Shown: one piece after another, positions 16,833-25,994 of the stretch | Position numbering within the stretch: the first letter of the stretch is position 1 | How the letters are laid out: each line of letters opens with the position of its first letter | Assembly: GCA_964247085.1 (NCBI GenBank) | Contig: CAXTSX010000001.1 | Span: 62,001-126,000, forward strand | Origin: JAAFHZ01 sp964247085 | GTDB taxonomy: Bacteria > Cyanobacteriota > Cyanobacteriia > Cyanobacteriales > Chamaesiphonaceae | DNA length: 64,000 bases | Direction: 5' to 3' | The notes under the pieces: model-generated | Told to the model about the DNA's origin: nothing | The model's database searches: none | Seen by the model: only the letters and a program-made list of their open reading frames with translations | Program-made: the position numbers and the translations under genes

Positions 16833-17558
16833 CTACAGTTGAGACTGGATGCGCTGTAGTACCTGCTGATAAGCATTTTCTACCTGACCCAAATCTTGAC
16901 GAAAACGGTCTTTGTCCAAAACACGTTTGATTGGATCTGGTTCGTCTGTTAGCCATAATCTACAGCTGTCTGGGCTAATTTCGTCAGCTAATAAAATATT
17001 GTTAAACCTGTCGATCCCAAATTCAATTTTAAAATCGACTAGGGTAATGCCACATTGACCAAAAAAGTTCTGGAGGATCTGGTTGATCTGGAGTGCTTTG
17101 CGTTGCAGCTCAGATACTTGCTCCAAGGTGGCGATGTTCATCAGTGCTAGGCGATCGATCGTCAGCAACGGATCGCCTAATGCGTCGTCTTTGTAGAAAA
17201 ATTCCACCAGGGGCTGAGGCAGAACTTGACCTAGAGTTAAATTCGTCTGTTTACAAAGACTGCCAGCGGCAATGTTTCTGACAACGACTTCCAACGGAAT
17301 AATGGTGACGGCTTTCACCAACATTTCTCGTTGGCTGGGGGTACTAATTAAGTGGGTTTTAATTCCATGTTTTTCGATTAGTTGGAATAGATAGGTGGTG
17401 ATTTGGCAGTTGATGGCACCTTTATCGACGATCGTGCCTTTTTTTTGGGCATTGAAGGCAGTGGCATCGTCTTTGAAGTAGGTGCGTAGGATATCAGGGT
17501 CGGTGGTGGCGTAGAGGATCTTGGCTTTGCCTTCGTAGAGAGGAGTGGGGTCGGACAT
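16833..17558 (-). CDS. purC: phosphoribosylaminoimidazole-succinocarboxamide synthase
   Basis: Purine synthesis enzyme joining CAIR and aspartate with ATP to give SAICAR. The 241-aa protein starts with the family motif 'LYEGKAKILYATTDPD', and has 'FNAQKKGTIVDKGAIN', 'VVVRNIAAGSLCKQ' and 'DEISPDSCRLW', all characteristic. Length is standard. It lies 149 bp upstream of bamA on the same strand; the spacer contains no clear terminator, so partial cotranscription is possible. purC next to the bamA/lpx genes is a recurrent cyanobacterial arrangement as I recall it. Confidence 0.96.
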   Translation of the reverse strand: MSDPTPLYEGKAKILYATTDPDILRTYFKDDATAFNAQKKGTIVDKGAINCQITTYLFQLIEKHGIKTHLISTPSQREMLVKAVTIIPLEVVVRNIAAGSLCKQTNLTLGQVLPQPLVEFFYKDDALGDPLLTIDRLALMNIATLEQVSELQRKALQINQILQNFFGQCGITLVDFKIEFGIDRFNNILLADEISPDSCRLWLTDEPDPIKRVLDKDRFRQDLGQVENAYQQVLQRIQSQL

Positions 17559-17616
17559 AGAGAGAACTTAGTAATTACGCCACCAGATTTTATCAGCTAC
17601 CGGCGGCTTCCAACAT

Positions 17617-18144
17617 TTATGATCGCCTTTGCCTAAACCAATCCTGCAACTGCTGCCTTGCTGGCTCCACCCCCATTCCGGCCACCACCGCTAACCGATG
17701 ATTACTGCATTCACTATCCGGAATATTGAGGATCGATCGCACCGCTCCAGCTTTGGGGTCATCAGCGCCGTACACCAACAAACCCAACCGCGCCGCGACG
17801 ATCGCTCCGGCACACATTGGGCAGGGTTCTAAAGTTACAAACAGAGCACAGTCATTCAAATGCCAATTGCCCAACATTCGTCCTGCTGCTCGCAAGGCCA
17901 ATACCTCCGCATGAGCCGTGGGATCACGATCCCGTTCCCGCCGATTTTCCCCCGTCGCAATTACTCGTCCTTGCCCATCCACCACCAGCGCTCCCACCGG
18001 CACCTCTCCCGCATCCCCAGCCGCTGCGGCCAGATCGATCGCCTGCTGCATATAAGCTTGTTGTTGCGCCACGGGAAACCGATCGAACCAGTGCTCTAAG
18101 GTCTTCTGAAGTTTCACAACTGCTCGCTTCTGGCCAGCCACCAC
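17617..18144 (-). CDS. tadA: tRNA adenosine(34) deaminase
   Basis: Zinc deaminase that converts A34 to inosine in tRNA-Arg(ACG). The core has the zinc/catalytic motif 'HAEVLALRAAG' and 'PCPMCAGAI', plus 'EVPVGALVV' at the start of the fold. At 175 aa it fits the family. The GTG at 18144 overlaps the upstream membrane-protein gene by 31 bp; an in-frame ATG at 18051 would remove the overlap but cut into the first helix ('AYMQQAIDLA'), so the GTG or a start between is more likely. A basic 20-residue N-terminal extension is predicted from the GTG. Confidence 0.9.
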   Translation of the reverse strand: MVAGQKRAVVKLQKTLEHWFDRFPVAQQQAYMQQAIDLAAAAGDAGEVPVGALVVDGQGRVIATGENRRERDRDPTAHAEVLALRAAGRMLGNWHLNDCALFVTLEPCPMCAGAIVAARLGLLVYGADDPKAGAVRSILNIPDSECSNHRLAVVAGMGVEPARQQLQDWFRQRRS

Positions 18145-18368
18145 TTACTTAACCACTGCCCCAGGCCACTGAGGAGCGCTCCCCCCATCAAAATACTAAT
18201 CGCGGGCATAAACAATGGTTCCCATAGGCTCCGCCATAGATCCAAACCCAGATTGATGTGGTTCGATCGACCCACCAAACCCACCACAAACCAAGCAAAG
18301 ACAGCCAATACAAAAAATACATTGGCAGTTAAAAATAAGTTGATGAAATTCCAGATTTTATCTTTCAT
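18114..18368 (-). CDS. small two-helix membrane protein, hypothetical
   Basis: An 84-aa protein with two hydrophobic segments ('FLTANVFFVLAVFAWFVVGL' and 'PLFMPAISILMGGALLSGLG') linked by a polar loop, ending in a basic/aromatic tail. The ATG at 18368 ('MKDKIW') is preferred over an upstream ATG at 18431 because the extra 21 residues look non-conserved and enter the divergent promoter region. It overlaps the tadA start by 31 bp, so the two are translationally linked. I do not recognise a named family; small proteins of this kind are common beside tadA in cyanobacteria (recollection, not searched). Confidence 0.65.
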   Translation of the reverse strand: MKDKIWNFINLFLTANVFFVLAVFAWFVVGLVGRSNHINLGLDLWRSLWEPLFMPAISILMGGALLSGLGQWLSKWWLARSEQL

Positions 18369-18491
18369 TTTGGTTGGTGCTGCCCCAAATTTGGCAGAAA
18401 ACGATAACAATAGCGACTTTTCTCCTATCATTTATGATGCTATCACGCGAGTTTATGGGCTTTCTGTACCTGTCATTTAAATAAATAATCT

Positions 18492-19622
18492 ATGGTTTGG
18501 TTAAATCTCCTGGCGATCGGACTAATGGCGGTCGGTCTATATTTCGGCTATTGGTGGATCGCTCTGAGTGGCTGTGTTTTGGCACTGTTATTGTCTCTAC
18601 CAGTCATTGGGCGGGCCATCCAGCAGGAATATATCGAAGTTCTGAACCCTGCCCAACGTCGGCAAGCCACCGCCGTTATCAACACCCTGGTGGCGTTGGT
18701 AGTATTGGCCAAGATCACCGGGGTAATTGATGGGGTGAGCCGCTGGGCCAAAACTATTCCTTGGGACGTGGCAGGGAGTCTAGCTGAATGGACGGGGGCT
18801 TTAGGCCAGGTCTTGATTGCAGTGTTAGCGGTATATATCGCTTGGCGGCAATATGTGATTTCGCGGGATTTGACGATCGAACAAAACCGCCTCACCACTC
18901 AGCAAAATGTTTTGACCCAACAGCAGACGATCGATACTTATTTTCAGGGTGTTTCTGATCTGGCGCTAGATGATGAGGGCTTTTTAGAGGATTGGCCGCA
19001 AGAACAAGCTTTCGCGATCGGACGGACCGCCGCCCTGATGAGCAGTATCGATGCCAACGGCAAAGCCAAAGTCCTGCGCTTTCTGTCGCAGTCCAAACTA
19101 ATTACGCCCTTGAAGCGCGATCGGCGGTTGGGCAGACCGATGTTAGATGGCGATGGTGGCTATGCCGAAGATCGCGCCCATGGTGACCGGGTGATTGACT
19201 TAGGGGTGATCTTGGCCGGTGCCGATCTATCCCATACCGATCTGCGCTGGACAGACTTGAGTGATGCCAATTTGATTCGGTCAAATTTACAGAGTTGCGA
19301 CTTGGTCAAAGCGAATTTATCGCGCACCATCCTCTATGGCAGCAATCTCAGCAATGCCGATTTAAAAGCCACGCTATTTTTCTATGGCAAAGCGGCTCAG
19401 GCTAGTCCGCGCAGCAAAACCGAGATACCCAACTACGAAACTGGAGCCTTTACCGGAGCTGTCATTGAAAACGCCGATTTTAGCAATGCGATCGAAATGA
19501 ATGAAGAACAACGTCGCTATTGCTGCAACTGGGGCGGCGAGAAGACTCGATCAACCATTCCGGGTGGTTGTGCAGGCATTCCCAATCTTCTCTTGGGAGA
19601 GCAACGGGAACCAGAGCCTTAA
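18492..19622 (+). CDS. membrane-anchored pentapeptide-repeat protein
   Basis: 376-aa protein in three parts. Residues 1-130 have three to four hydrophobic helices. A charged, Gln-rich coiled-coil-like linker follows ('EQNRLTTQQNVLTQQQ'). From about 235 to 330 there are A(D/N)Lxx pentapeptide repeats ('LAGADLSHTDLRWTDLSDAN'), which fold as a right-handed quadrilateral beta-helix. The segment between ('FAIGRTAALMSSIDANGKAK') resembles a conserved piece often found before pentapeptide repeats in cyanobacterial membrane proteins. The C-terminal tail has a Cys pair ('YCCNWGG') and one more Cys. The role is unknown; a scaffold at the cytoplasmic or thylakoid membrane is a reasonable inference. Confidence 0.85.
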   Translation: MVWLNLLAIGLMAVGLYFGYWWIALSGCVLALLLSLPVIGRAIQQEYIEVLNPAQRRQATAVINTLVALVVLAKITGVIDGVSRWAKTIPWDVAGSLAEWTGALGQVLIAVLAVYIAWRQYVISRDLTIEQNRLTTQQNVLTQQQTIDTYFQGVSDLALDDEGFLEDWPQEQAFAIGRTAALMSSIDANGKAKVLRFLSQSKLITPLKRDRRLGRPMLDGDGGYAEDRAHGDRVIDLGVILAGADLSHTDLRWTDLSDANLIRSNLQSCDLVKANLSRTILYGSNLSNADLKATLFFYGKAAQASPRSKTEIPNYETGAFTGAVIENADFSNAIEMNEEQRRYCCNWGGEKTRSTIPGGCAGIPNLLLGEQREPEP

Positions 19623-19724
19623 TCTACAAATTTCAAGTCTCAACTAAAACTTTTGTAACATTCCTTCACTAATCACTGCAAAACGTTATTTACTGGTTTA
19701 AACAAATTATGGGAGTGAGTAATT

Positions 19725-19895
19725 ATGCCTTACATCAATGACGAAACTGGCAAACTCAACAACTTTGCTAAAGAACCAGCTATGTATCCGACCGAATCTT
19801 TGGGTTCAGAACAAAAGCGTAATTATTTGATTGTGGGGGTAGTTGGCTCATTGCTGGTCTTAGGTCTCATAGTAGTAGCTTTTAATGTTTCCTAA
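19725..19895 (+). CDS. psb34: Psb34-like photosystem II assembly-associated small protein
   Basis: A 56-aa single-span membrane protein. It starts 'MPYINDETGKLNNFAKEP' and has one C-terminal helix ('NYLIVGVVGSLLVLGLIVVA') ending 'FNVS'. The pattern MPY...E.GxLNNFAxEP...RNYIIxG...VAFxVS matches the Psb34 family (Ssl1498/Tsl0063), which binds photosystem II assembly intermediates near CP47 and shares its N-terminal motif with Hlips. A ribosome site GGGAGTGAG lies 5 nt before the ATG. The gene is monocistronic, 102 bp after the pentapeptide gene and convergent with the next one. Confidence 0.8.
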   Translation: MPYINDETGKLNNFAKEPAMYPTESLGSEQKRNYLIVGVVGSLLVLGLIVVAFNVS

Positions 19896-19910
19896 TGAGC
19901 CAAGTCTTTG

Positions 19911-20288
19911 CTACGCCGCCAGCGCTAGTCGTAGTCTAAATAGATTGGTTGTTTGGATCAGATTAAGGGGGAGCAAAGAAATGCCTTCTAGCCGAGACTG
20001 CACCCAACCATCGCCCCAACACCATTCTTGATGGCCATCGACTCCAGTATTTAAAATCAGACGAATACCCTGATCGCTCACCCAATCGACCCGGTGTTCG
20101 ACAGTTACCAGACCCAGAGTGCTGCTGAATACAGCCCCAGAGCGCAGCAAATCTTCGCTTGGGAAGGAGAACTGCATGGGAAACAGCCACTGGCGTAGCC
20201 GTGCCGGAGTCAGCAGTTGTTGGCGAATAGTCTGGCCAGCCGCCGCTACTTCGATGCGTAAATGGCTATGTTGGAAATTACCTAACAT
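19911..20288 (-). CDS. conserved hypothetical protein (SRPBCC-like)
   Basis: A 125-aa soluble protein with alternating hydrophobic strands and 'LTPARLRQWLFPMQF' near the N-terminus, a layout like small polyketide cyclase/START-type domains seen in cyanobacterial hypotheticals. A Trp/Gly-rich segment 'QEWCWGDGWVQSRLEGIS' lies near the C-terminus. No catalytic motif. It is convergent with psb34 (15 bp between stops). The start is the ATG of 'MLGNFQH'. Function unknown; the fold suggestion is weak. Confidence 0.65.
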   Translation of the reverse strand: MLGNFQHSHLRIEVAAAGQTIRQQLLTPARLRQWLFPMQFSFPSEDLLRSGAVFSSTLGLVTVEHRVDWVSDQGIRLILNTGVDGHQEWCWGDGWVQSRLEGISLLPLNLIQTTNLFRLRLALAA

Positions 20289-20563
20289 GTGAAAATAACG
20301 GTTTAGTTAGTGTCTGAAGTATATATTCTAGCTGTTTCTCGTCAGTCGATCGATTATCATGCGGCAAGAGCCTTCACCTTTTATTTGATGAAAAATCAAT
20401 GGTCACTGGTCTGACTCACCGCATCGACATAGTTTCTCAATACCCGGTATGGTTAATTCTTGATAAATTGGTAAGATAGAGCTGAGCAGTAATTTAGTCT
20501 CTAGAGCTTGGCAAATGTTCAGTTATTATTTTTTATCAGCTGTCCTACTCTTAATTTATCCCA

Positions 20564-22558
20564 ATGATTAGAAGCGGTTTATCCTCAGCAGATCCACTGT
20601 CAAAACCAGCTATGTCATCAGCGATTACTGCTACCAACACCCTGACCAAATCACTTATTAGTACTGCTAAACAGTTTGCCAAAAAGCAAGTGAAGTTGAC
20701 TCAGAGCCAGGTCGATGGCTCCACTGTCTGTGCGATGGTGCCGATGGAACTCAAGTCGGAACAGCATTGTTTCCAGATCATCGGGCAGTATCAACAGGTT
20801 GATTTAGGCTCGATCGACAAAATCAAGTTGCTTAATCGCCAGTTTTTAAGCTGTATTAGTGAGTGGCAAGCTGACAAAATTGAGCGCCAGTCATTTGATG
20901 TCCGCGATGCTTTTGATAATAGGAATTTGGCAGCTATTTGCCACCCATCGGAAACCTATAATCTTTTACAAGCTGCTCAGAAAAGTCACCAATTGCTCGT
21001 GCTGGTTGCCCAGCCCAAAATAAGTGCCAGCTGTCCAGCTGCTTTGCAAAACGATTTAGAAATTGAATTGCTCGAAGAAATGAGTAATTTTTTGCAGCAC
21101 TACTACGACAATGACATTGCACCAGTCAAGTTCTCAGGGAATTACTTTAAGCGATCGATCACGGATAGTGATTTGCAGCAGCTCCACACCATTCTATCCC
21201 CCGTACCGACAGTTGTTCTCTACAGCACAGTCAGCGACCATAAGCTCTATATCCATGTTGGCATTTGGCACTTAGAAAGTAGAGAGGTATTTAAATTCAG
21301 CCTAATTGGCTGGAATTGGGAAGAAGCCAAAGATCAATTACAAGCTCGTCAACAGACTGAAATCCAAGCACTGCGATCGATCCGCAAAAACATTGTCAGT
21401 GTTTATCAACTACTAGCAGCCTTTGCGATCGATGTTTACTATTTACATCTTTACCCCACCTACAATCCACAGTTAATTCAACTAGAAAAATATTTCCATA
21501 AACTAGGCTTAGATGCAGCTGCCATCAAATCCTATCTATCTCTTCTTATAGAACTACAGAAAAAACAGACCCTAGATCTATCCAATCAACCCACCGAAAT
21601 CGACCAAGTATCCACAGGCTTTTTACCTCAGATCACTAAAAGTAACAGCAGAAATACCCAAGATGATAAATGGCAATTAATTGACACTCTCACTAGTCAT
21701 AGTGAAAGTGTTTATTCCGTGAGTTTTAGTCCAGATGGTCAAATGTTGGCCAGTGCCAGCCATGATCAAACCATCAAATTATGGCACGTTGATTCCCGTA
21801 AAGGATTTCGGACCCTCACTGGCCATCTCTGGGTCTATGATGTCGCTTTTAATCATGATGGTAAGCTGCTCGCTAGTGCTAATGGCGACCATACCGTTAA
21901 GCTGTGGGATGTAGATAGCTGCTTAGAACTCCAGACCTTAGAAGCACACACCGGTAATGTAGCGGCGGTGGTGTTTGTTCCCAATACCCAAATGGTCATT
22001 AGTGGTAGCTGGGACTATACCATTAAAATTTGGAATACCAAGACAGGTAATCGAATTCGGACTTTGCAGGGACATACCAGTCTCGTCAATTGCCTCGCCG
22101 TTAGTCCGGATGGTCAAACATTAGCCAGTGGCAGTCATGATCAGCAAGTTAAGCTTTGGAATCTGAAAACTGGCCAAGAAAGCATGACCCTGGTAGGTCA
22201 TGAAAGCTCCGTCAATACAATCGCCTTTAGCCCCAATGGCGAAATGATTGCTAGTGCCAGTGACGATCGCACCATCAAGATGTGGAACGTCAAAACCGGC
22301 CAAGTGATGCACACCTTTGGGAGTTTCTTGAGCGCCATTAATTCGGTTTGTTTTAGTCCCGATGGTAAGTTGCTCGCTAGTGCTGGGGATGATAAAACCA
22401 TCAAAATCTGGGCAATGGATAGCGGTGAAACTATCCAAACCCTAACTGGTCATAGTGACAGCGTCTACCACATTGTCTTTAGTCCTGACGGTCAGATTTT
22501 AGCGAGTAGCAGCAGCGACAACACTATTCGGCTATGGGAACGTCAAAGAGCCGGATAG
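20564..22558 (+). CDS. WD40-repeat protein with uncharacterised N-terminal domain
   Basis: 664-aa protein. Residues ~375-660 hold seven WD40 blades, each with the G-H...D...(K/R)(L/M/I)W pattern ('SASHDQTIKLW', 'SGSWDYTIKIW', 'SASDDRTIKMW', 'SSSSDNTIRLW'), enough for one closed propeller. The first ~350 residues are a soluble domain that I cannot assign; it contains 'PVPTVVLYSTVSDHKLYIHV' and an alpha-helical end ('LDAAAIKSYLSLLIELQKK'). No kinase, TIR or NACHT motif is seen. A 275-bp AT-rich spacer upstream holds its promoter and nothing else obvious. Its last 27 bp overlap the convergent large GH15-like gene. Probably a protein-interaction scaffold. Confidence 0.88.
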   Translation: MIRSGLSSADPLSKPAMSSAITATNTLTKSLISTAKQFAKKQVKLTQSQVDGSTVCAMVPMELKSEQHCFQIIGQYQQVDLGSIDKIKLLNRQFLSCISEWQADKIERQSFDVRDAFDNRNLAAICHPSETYNLLQAAQKSHQLLVLVAQPKISASCPAALQNDLEIELLEEMSNFLQHYYDNDIAPVKFSGNYFKRSITDSDLQQLHTILSPVPTVVLYSTVSDHKLYIHVGIWHLESREVFKFSLIGWNWEEAKDQLQARQQTEIQALRSIRKNIVSVYQLLAAFAIDVYYLHLYPTYNPQLIQLEKYFHKLGLDAAAIKSYLSLLIELQKKQTLDLSNQPTEIDQVSTGFLPQITKSNSRNTQDDKWQLIDTLTSHSESVYSVSFSPDGQMLASASHDQTIKLWHVDSRKGFRTLTGHLWVYDVAFNHDGKLLASANGDHTVKLWDVDSCLELQTLEAHTGNVAAVVFVPNTQMVISGSWDYTIKIWNTKTGNRIRTLQGHTSLVNCLAVSPDGQTLASGSHDQQVKLWNLKTGQESMTLVGHESSVNTIAFSPNGEMIASASDDRTIKMWNVKTGQVMHTFGSFLSAINSVCFSPDGKLLASAGDDKTIKIWAMDSGETIQTLTGHSDSVYHIVFSPDGQILASSSSDNTIRLWERQRAG

Positions 22559-25500
22559 ATCAGTTGTCGCTAACTGGCTCAAGAACTGCAAAGATTTCAC
22601 CACATATTCGGCGACGATCGTTGGCGAACTGGCATAGAAATTTTTCCAAGCCTGTACCTTGTGTTGAGAGTAGTCGGCTGGGTTTAAGTCTTGGAGACGA
22701 AACGTTTCCACCAGTGTTTTGGGTAAATTGGGATCCAACCAAGCCAAACGCACGGCATGGCCAATTAAAACATCTAGCGCAATGGATTCGGCCACTCGCA
22801 ATTGGGGATTTTGCTCCGAAAAAGCCGCCAGAGCCATCAATGCCTCAATATTTAAGTGCCGATATTCGGGAGCCGAAATTTTGTTGAGCAGATGTTCTAC
22901 CTGCAGGGCAAAATTCTTTTCACCCGGTGTCATTTCCGCCAAAATCAGCGCACTTTCCAGGCGATTACGTTTTTCTAGTTTATCCCCCACGATAATGCCG
23001 GGGCAGTGCTCCAGTAAGCGCCAAATATTGGGGTAAAAGTTGGGCTGAGTACGGTTCATAGCTCCATCTCGTTGGCGCTGACGCAGCCAACCACCTGCTG
23101 GGGTGGCGGGTGGGTCAGTAGCCTGACCCAAAGTCCACCGAATTTGGTTTTGGTCTTGGCTCAAATGTAAGGATTCTTGCTGAAAAACCAAACCATCAAC
23201 TTTTTGATAATCTTTTAATACCTGGCGCAACCGACTTTTAATTTCAAAAGGACTCAGCTGCATTAATTGTTCGTAAGCTTGATCTTGAGTGAGGTGCTGC
23301 TCAATCACAATTTCACTGGTGAGTAGCACGATCAAATAGCCCACGCGCAGGGTGAGCATTCCCTTAATGATATGGGGTTCGGCTTTGATCAATAAACTAA
23401 TATAAATCAAAATTTCTTGAGTTAAGACTCGATCGCGGATATCTTCACGACAGAATTTGTCAATTTTTTCGGCTAGTTCTAGATGGGAAACGGGTGTGTT
23501 GATAACAGCGGCTTCGCTATAGGCCATGCCCACGGTAATTTGTTTGCCCTGTACCAAAATTTCGGTCACCGCATCAGACAGGCTCACATCGACTTTCCCC
23601 AACAGCCCAGCGGCGTAACGCACGACTGCCCAGTTGGGATGGGGGTGGGCTTGACCAGCCCGATCGTAGACTTCTGTGAGTAACTGGGCGATGGTAATTT
23701 GCTGCTGAGGATCACCCCAACCCACCTTGAAATTTAAACCTTTGAGGGTGGTGAGGGTATGCAGTAACTCAATTTGTTGATAGATATTCTCGGACTGCTG
23801 CAAGCTGTTGAGCAGCCAGCGAATGTCGGTGGTTGACTCTATCCGAAATTCTTGATTGGGGCTGAGGGCGATATCTTGCTCGACATTCGATCGCAAGTAA
23901 TGCGTTGCAATCGCTAATTGTTTGATCGAACTCGTCACAAATTCAAACCCATGGATGTGATCAATTCTTTCTGACCCCGCCGTGAGCATCAACTGGCTGA
24001 GTTGACCGAGCCGTATTTTAATTCCCTGACAGTTGCCCTGCTTGAGTTCATGCAATAGTTCCAATAATGGTGAACTGTAGTTGGGGTTATGAAACTCCTC
24101 TTGTCCTTCTTGTAATAAGGCATTGGTGAGTAGCAGTGTCATGGTTGGTCGTCCCAACTGATGCCAATGTTGGCTAATATAAGCAATTTCAACACGCATT
24201 TGGGACACTAAAAAGTGATAGTCCAGGGTGAGATAAAACTGCTGCTGATCGAGGAAAGAGGGTAAAAAAACCACTGGTTGATTTTTAATCTGAAAAACCT
24301 GCGCTGTCATTAAACTCCGCAGTCGCCGTACTGGCCGACCAGTCAGACCCAGTTTGGTATTGATGCCAATCTGTTGATAAATTGCGGCTAATTCGGTGGC
24401 CGATCGCACCTGTACAGGGTCAATCTGAGCTAGCGTTTGGCTAGCAATTCCATATTCAGCCAGCAATGCTTGCAAATCTTGGTTTTCGGCAATCAGGGCA
24501 ATTTGAATAGTGTGCTGGCGACGCTCTCCAATCTGTAGATGCCGTCCTTGGGGATCTAAATCTCCCGGAGCCAACAAGCCTTCGTGCATCATCTGCCCCA
24601 AGAGGTAAAGACTTTGCGCCCAGACCAAGGGAATATTTTCGTTGGGCAAGCGTCTTTGGCTCTGGGGGGACTGTTTCTCCGCCGCAATTTTGTCACTGGG
24701 CACATAATATAGCTCGGGCAAGAGTTGATAGCCATTCTGCTCCACTGCCACATCTTGGAGTAGAGATTGGTATTTATCAATCTCGGCTTGATCCCGCCGA
24801 AATAGCGCATCCAAATATAGATAAGTAAAAAACAACGGCCATTCGCATTCAATATTTTCAAAGGCTTGTAGTTCCAATGGCTCGTAATGCAGACGAGTGG
24901 GATCTTCAATCGCTGTCTGGTGGCCATCGCGCAGAAAACGTTTACAGCCGTAGCGACCAGCTAGTTTGGTCAAGATTTTATGGCGAGTGCGCTCTACCAA
25001 CTGGGGATCTTCGATCGCAAAGGCCGGGAACCCAATCACACTGAGCAGCGCTGCATCGGTTTCCTTAGAAGCCGATTCCCTCGGAAGTAGAGCAGCCAGG
25101 GTAATCCGCGCTCGGGCAATCTCGTCGGGCAACACATGAATCACTGAAGCTTGGGAGCCTTTGGTACCAAATAAATCCAAACCATTAATCGCTTCTAGTG
25201 CGGCTTTAGCCATGCCGATCGAACTAGCATTTAGCTCGGCATTGCCATGATTAATTTTATTGCCCCGTTCCCACAGGCCATAATCGGGGGTGCGGTAGGT
25301 GCGACCAATGTAATAAACCAAATTTTGAACAAAATTCACCTCATCGATCGCATAAATAATTTCTAAGCCAGAACTAGTCATTTGCGCCAGCATCAAAACG
25401 AATAGAGAAGTCGCATCTAACTGCAGATGTCCCCACTCGTCATCACCCACCACTTCATCCCCAGTTGTCGTGCTGTATTTAGCGTGGAGAGCATCAGACG

Positions 25501-25822
25501 GCGACTGGGTATATTTAAATTGCTCGACTTTGGTCGCTTGCCGCATCATACAAAACAGCAAACCTCGCATTAGCTTAATCACACTATTCTCTAAAACATA
25601 GAGCCGACCAGGCGGCGCACCTACTCGCCGATAGGCCAAAGCCAGTCCCCAAACCGCCAGAATGCTATAAACATTGTCCCGCACCCAGGCATCGGTATAG
25701 TCGCCGTGGGCCGTAATCGCCGTGCTAGCGGGTAACAGACCGGTAATCGGATTTTGGCGAACCAAAATGACATCTTGGATTTCACGATAGTAGCGATCGA
25801 GGGCGGCAGATTGGTTAGACAT
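22532..25822 (-). CDS. glycoside hydrolase 15-related / phosphorylase kinase alpha-beta-like protein
   Basis: 1096-aa protein of the family related to the alpha/beta regulatory subunits of phosphorylase kinase, with an N-terminal (alpha/alpha)6 glucoamylase-like domain: 'DYTDAWVRDNVYSILAVWGL', 'DEWGHLQLDATSLFVLML' and 'YGLWERGNKINHGNAELNAS'. The middle ('LLELLHEL', 'EIAYISQHW') and the C-terminal calmodulin-binding-like part follow the PhK layout. In cyanobacteria the protein is widespread but its reaction is not established; a role in glycogen control is an inference and fits the GH57 gene 20 kb away. It overlaps the WD40 gene end by 27 bp. It is divergent from hliC with a shared 172-bp promoter region. 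Confidence 0.85.
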   Translation of the reverse strand: MSNQSAALDRYYREIQDVILVRQNPITGLLPASTAITAHGDYTDAWVRDNVYSILAVWGLALAYRRVGAPPGRLYVLENSVIKLMRGLLFCMMRQATKVEQFKYTQSPSDALHAKYSTTTGDEVVGDDEWGHLQLDATSLFVLMLAQMTSSGLEIIYAIDEVNFVQNLVYYIGRTYRTPDYGLWERGNKINHGNAELNASSIGMAKAALEAINGLDLFGTKGSQASVIHVLPDEIARARITLAALLPRESASKETDAALLSVIGFPAFAIEDPQLVERTRHKILTKLAGRYGCKRFLRDGHQTAIEDPTRLHYEPLELQAFENIECEWPLFFTYLYLDALFRRDQAEIDKYQSLLQDVAVEQNGYQLLPELYYVPSDKIAAEKQSPQSQRRLPNENIPLVWAQSLYLLGQMMHEGLLAPGDLDPQGRHLQIGERRQHTIQIALIAENQDLQALLAEYGIASQTLAQIDPVQVRSATELAAIYQQIGINTKLGLTGRPVRRLRSLMTAQVFQIKNQPVVFLPSFLDQQQFYLTLDYHFLVSQMRVEIAYISQHWHQLGRPTMTLLLTNALLQEGQEEFHNPNYSSPLLELLHELKQGNCQGIKIRLGQLSQLMLTAGSERIDHIHGFEFVTSSIKQLAIATHYLRSNVEQDIALSPNQEFRIESTTDIRWLLNSLQQSENIYQQIELLHTLTTLKGLNFKVGWGDPQQQITIAQLLTEVYDRAGQAHPHPNWAVVRYAAGLLGKVDVSLSDAVTEILVQGKQITVGMAYSEAAVINTPVSHLELAEKIDKFCREDIRDRVLTQEILIYISLLIKAEPHIIKGMLTLRVGYLIVLLTSEIVIEQHLTQDQAYEQLMQLSPFEIKSRLRQVLKDYQKVDGLVFQQESLHLSQDQNQIRWTLGQATDPPATPAGGWLRQRQRDGAMNRTQPNFYPNIWRLLEHCPGIIVGDKLEKRNRLESALILAEMTPGEKNFALQVEHLLNKISAPEYRHLNIEALMALAAFSEQNPQLRVAESIALDVLIGHAVRLAWLDPNLPKTLVETFRLQDLNPADYSQHKVQAWKNFYASSPTIVAEYVVKSLQFLSQLATTDLSGSLTFP

Positions 25823-25950
25823 AAAAAAAAGCGCAAAAGTACACAGGCATTTGCCCGTAAGTTTTATAGCCGTCAGAGAAAAAGGGCGGTAATTACTACC
25901 CAGTCTAAATCTACTGAGCTTGCATTGCTCGTAAGAGTTAGTTACATTAG

Positions 25951-25968
25951 TTAATATAAGTTAACAAT
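25951..25968 (+). promoter_or_regulatory. promoter motif of first hliC gene, HLR1-like
   Basis: An 18-bp motif, TTAATATAAGTTAACAAT, ends 26 bp before the ATG. Directly upstream at 25941-25948 is GTTACATT, which fits one half of the high-light element HLR1 bound by RpaB. The same 18-mer, 16 of 18 identical, stands at the same distance before the second hliC gene. It probably includes the -10 region. Confidence 0.5.
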
Positions 25969-25994
25969 AAGTTTGTACAACACAAGACCGGACT

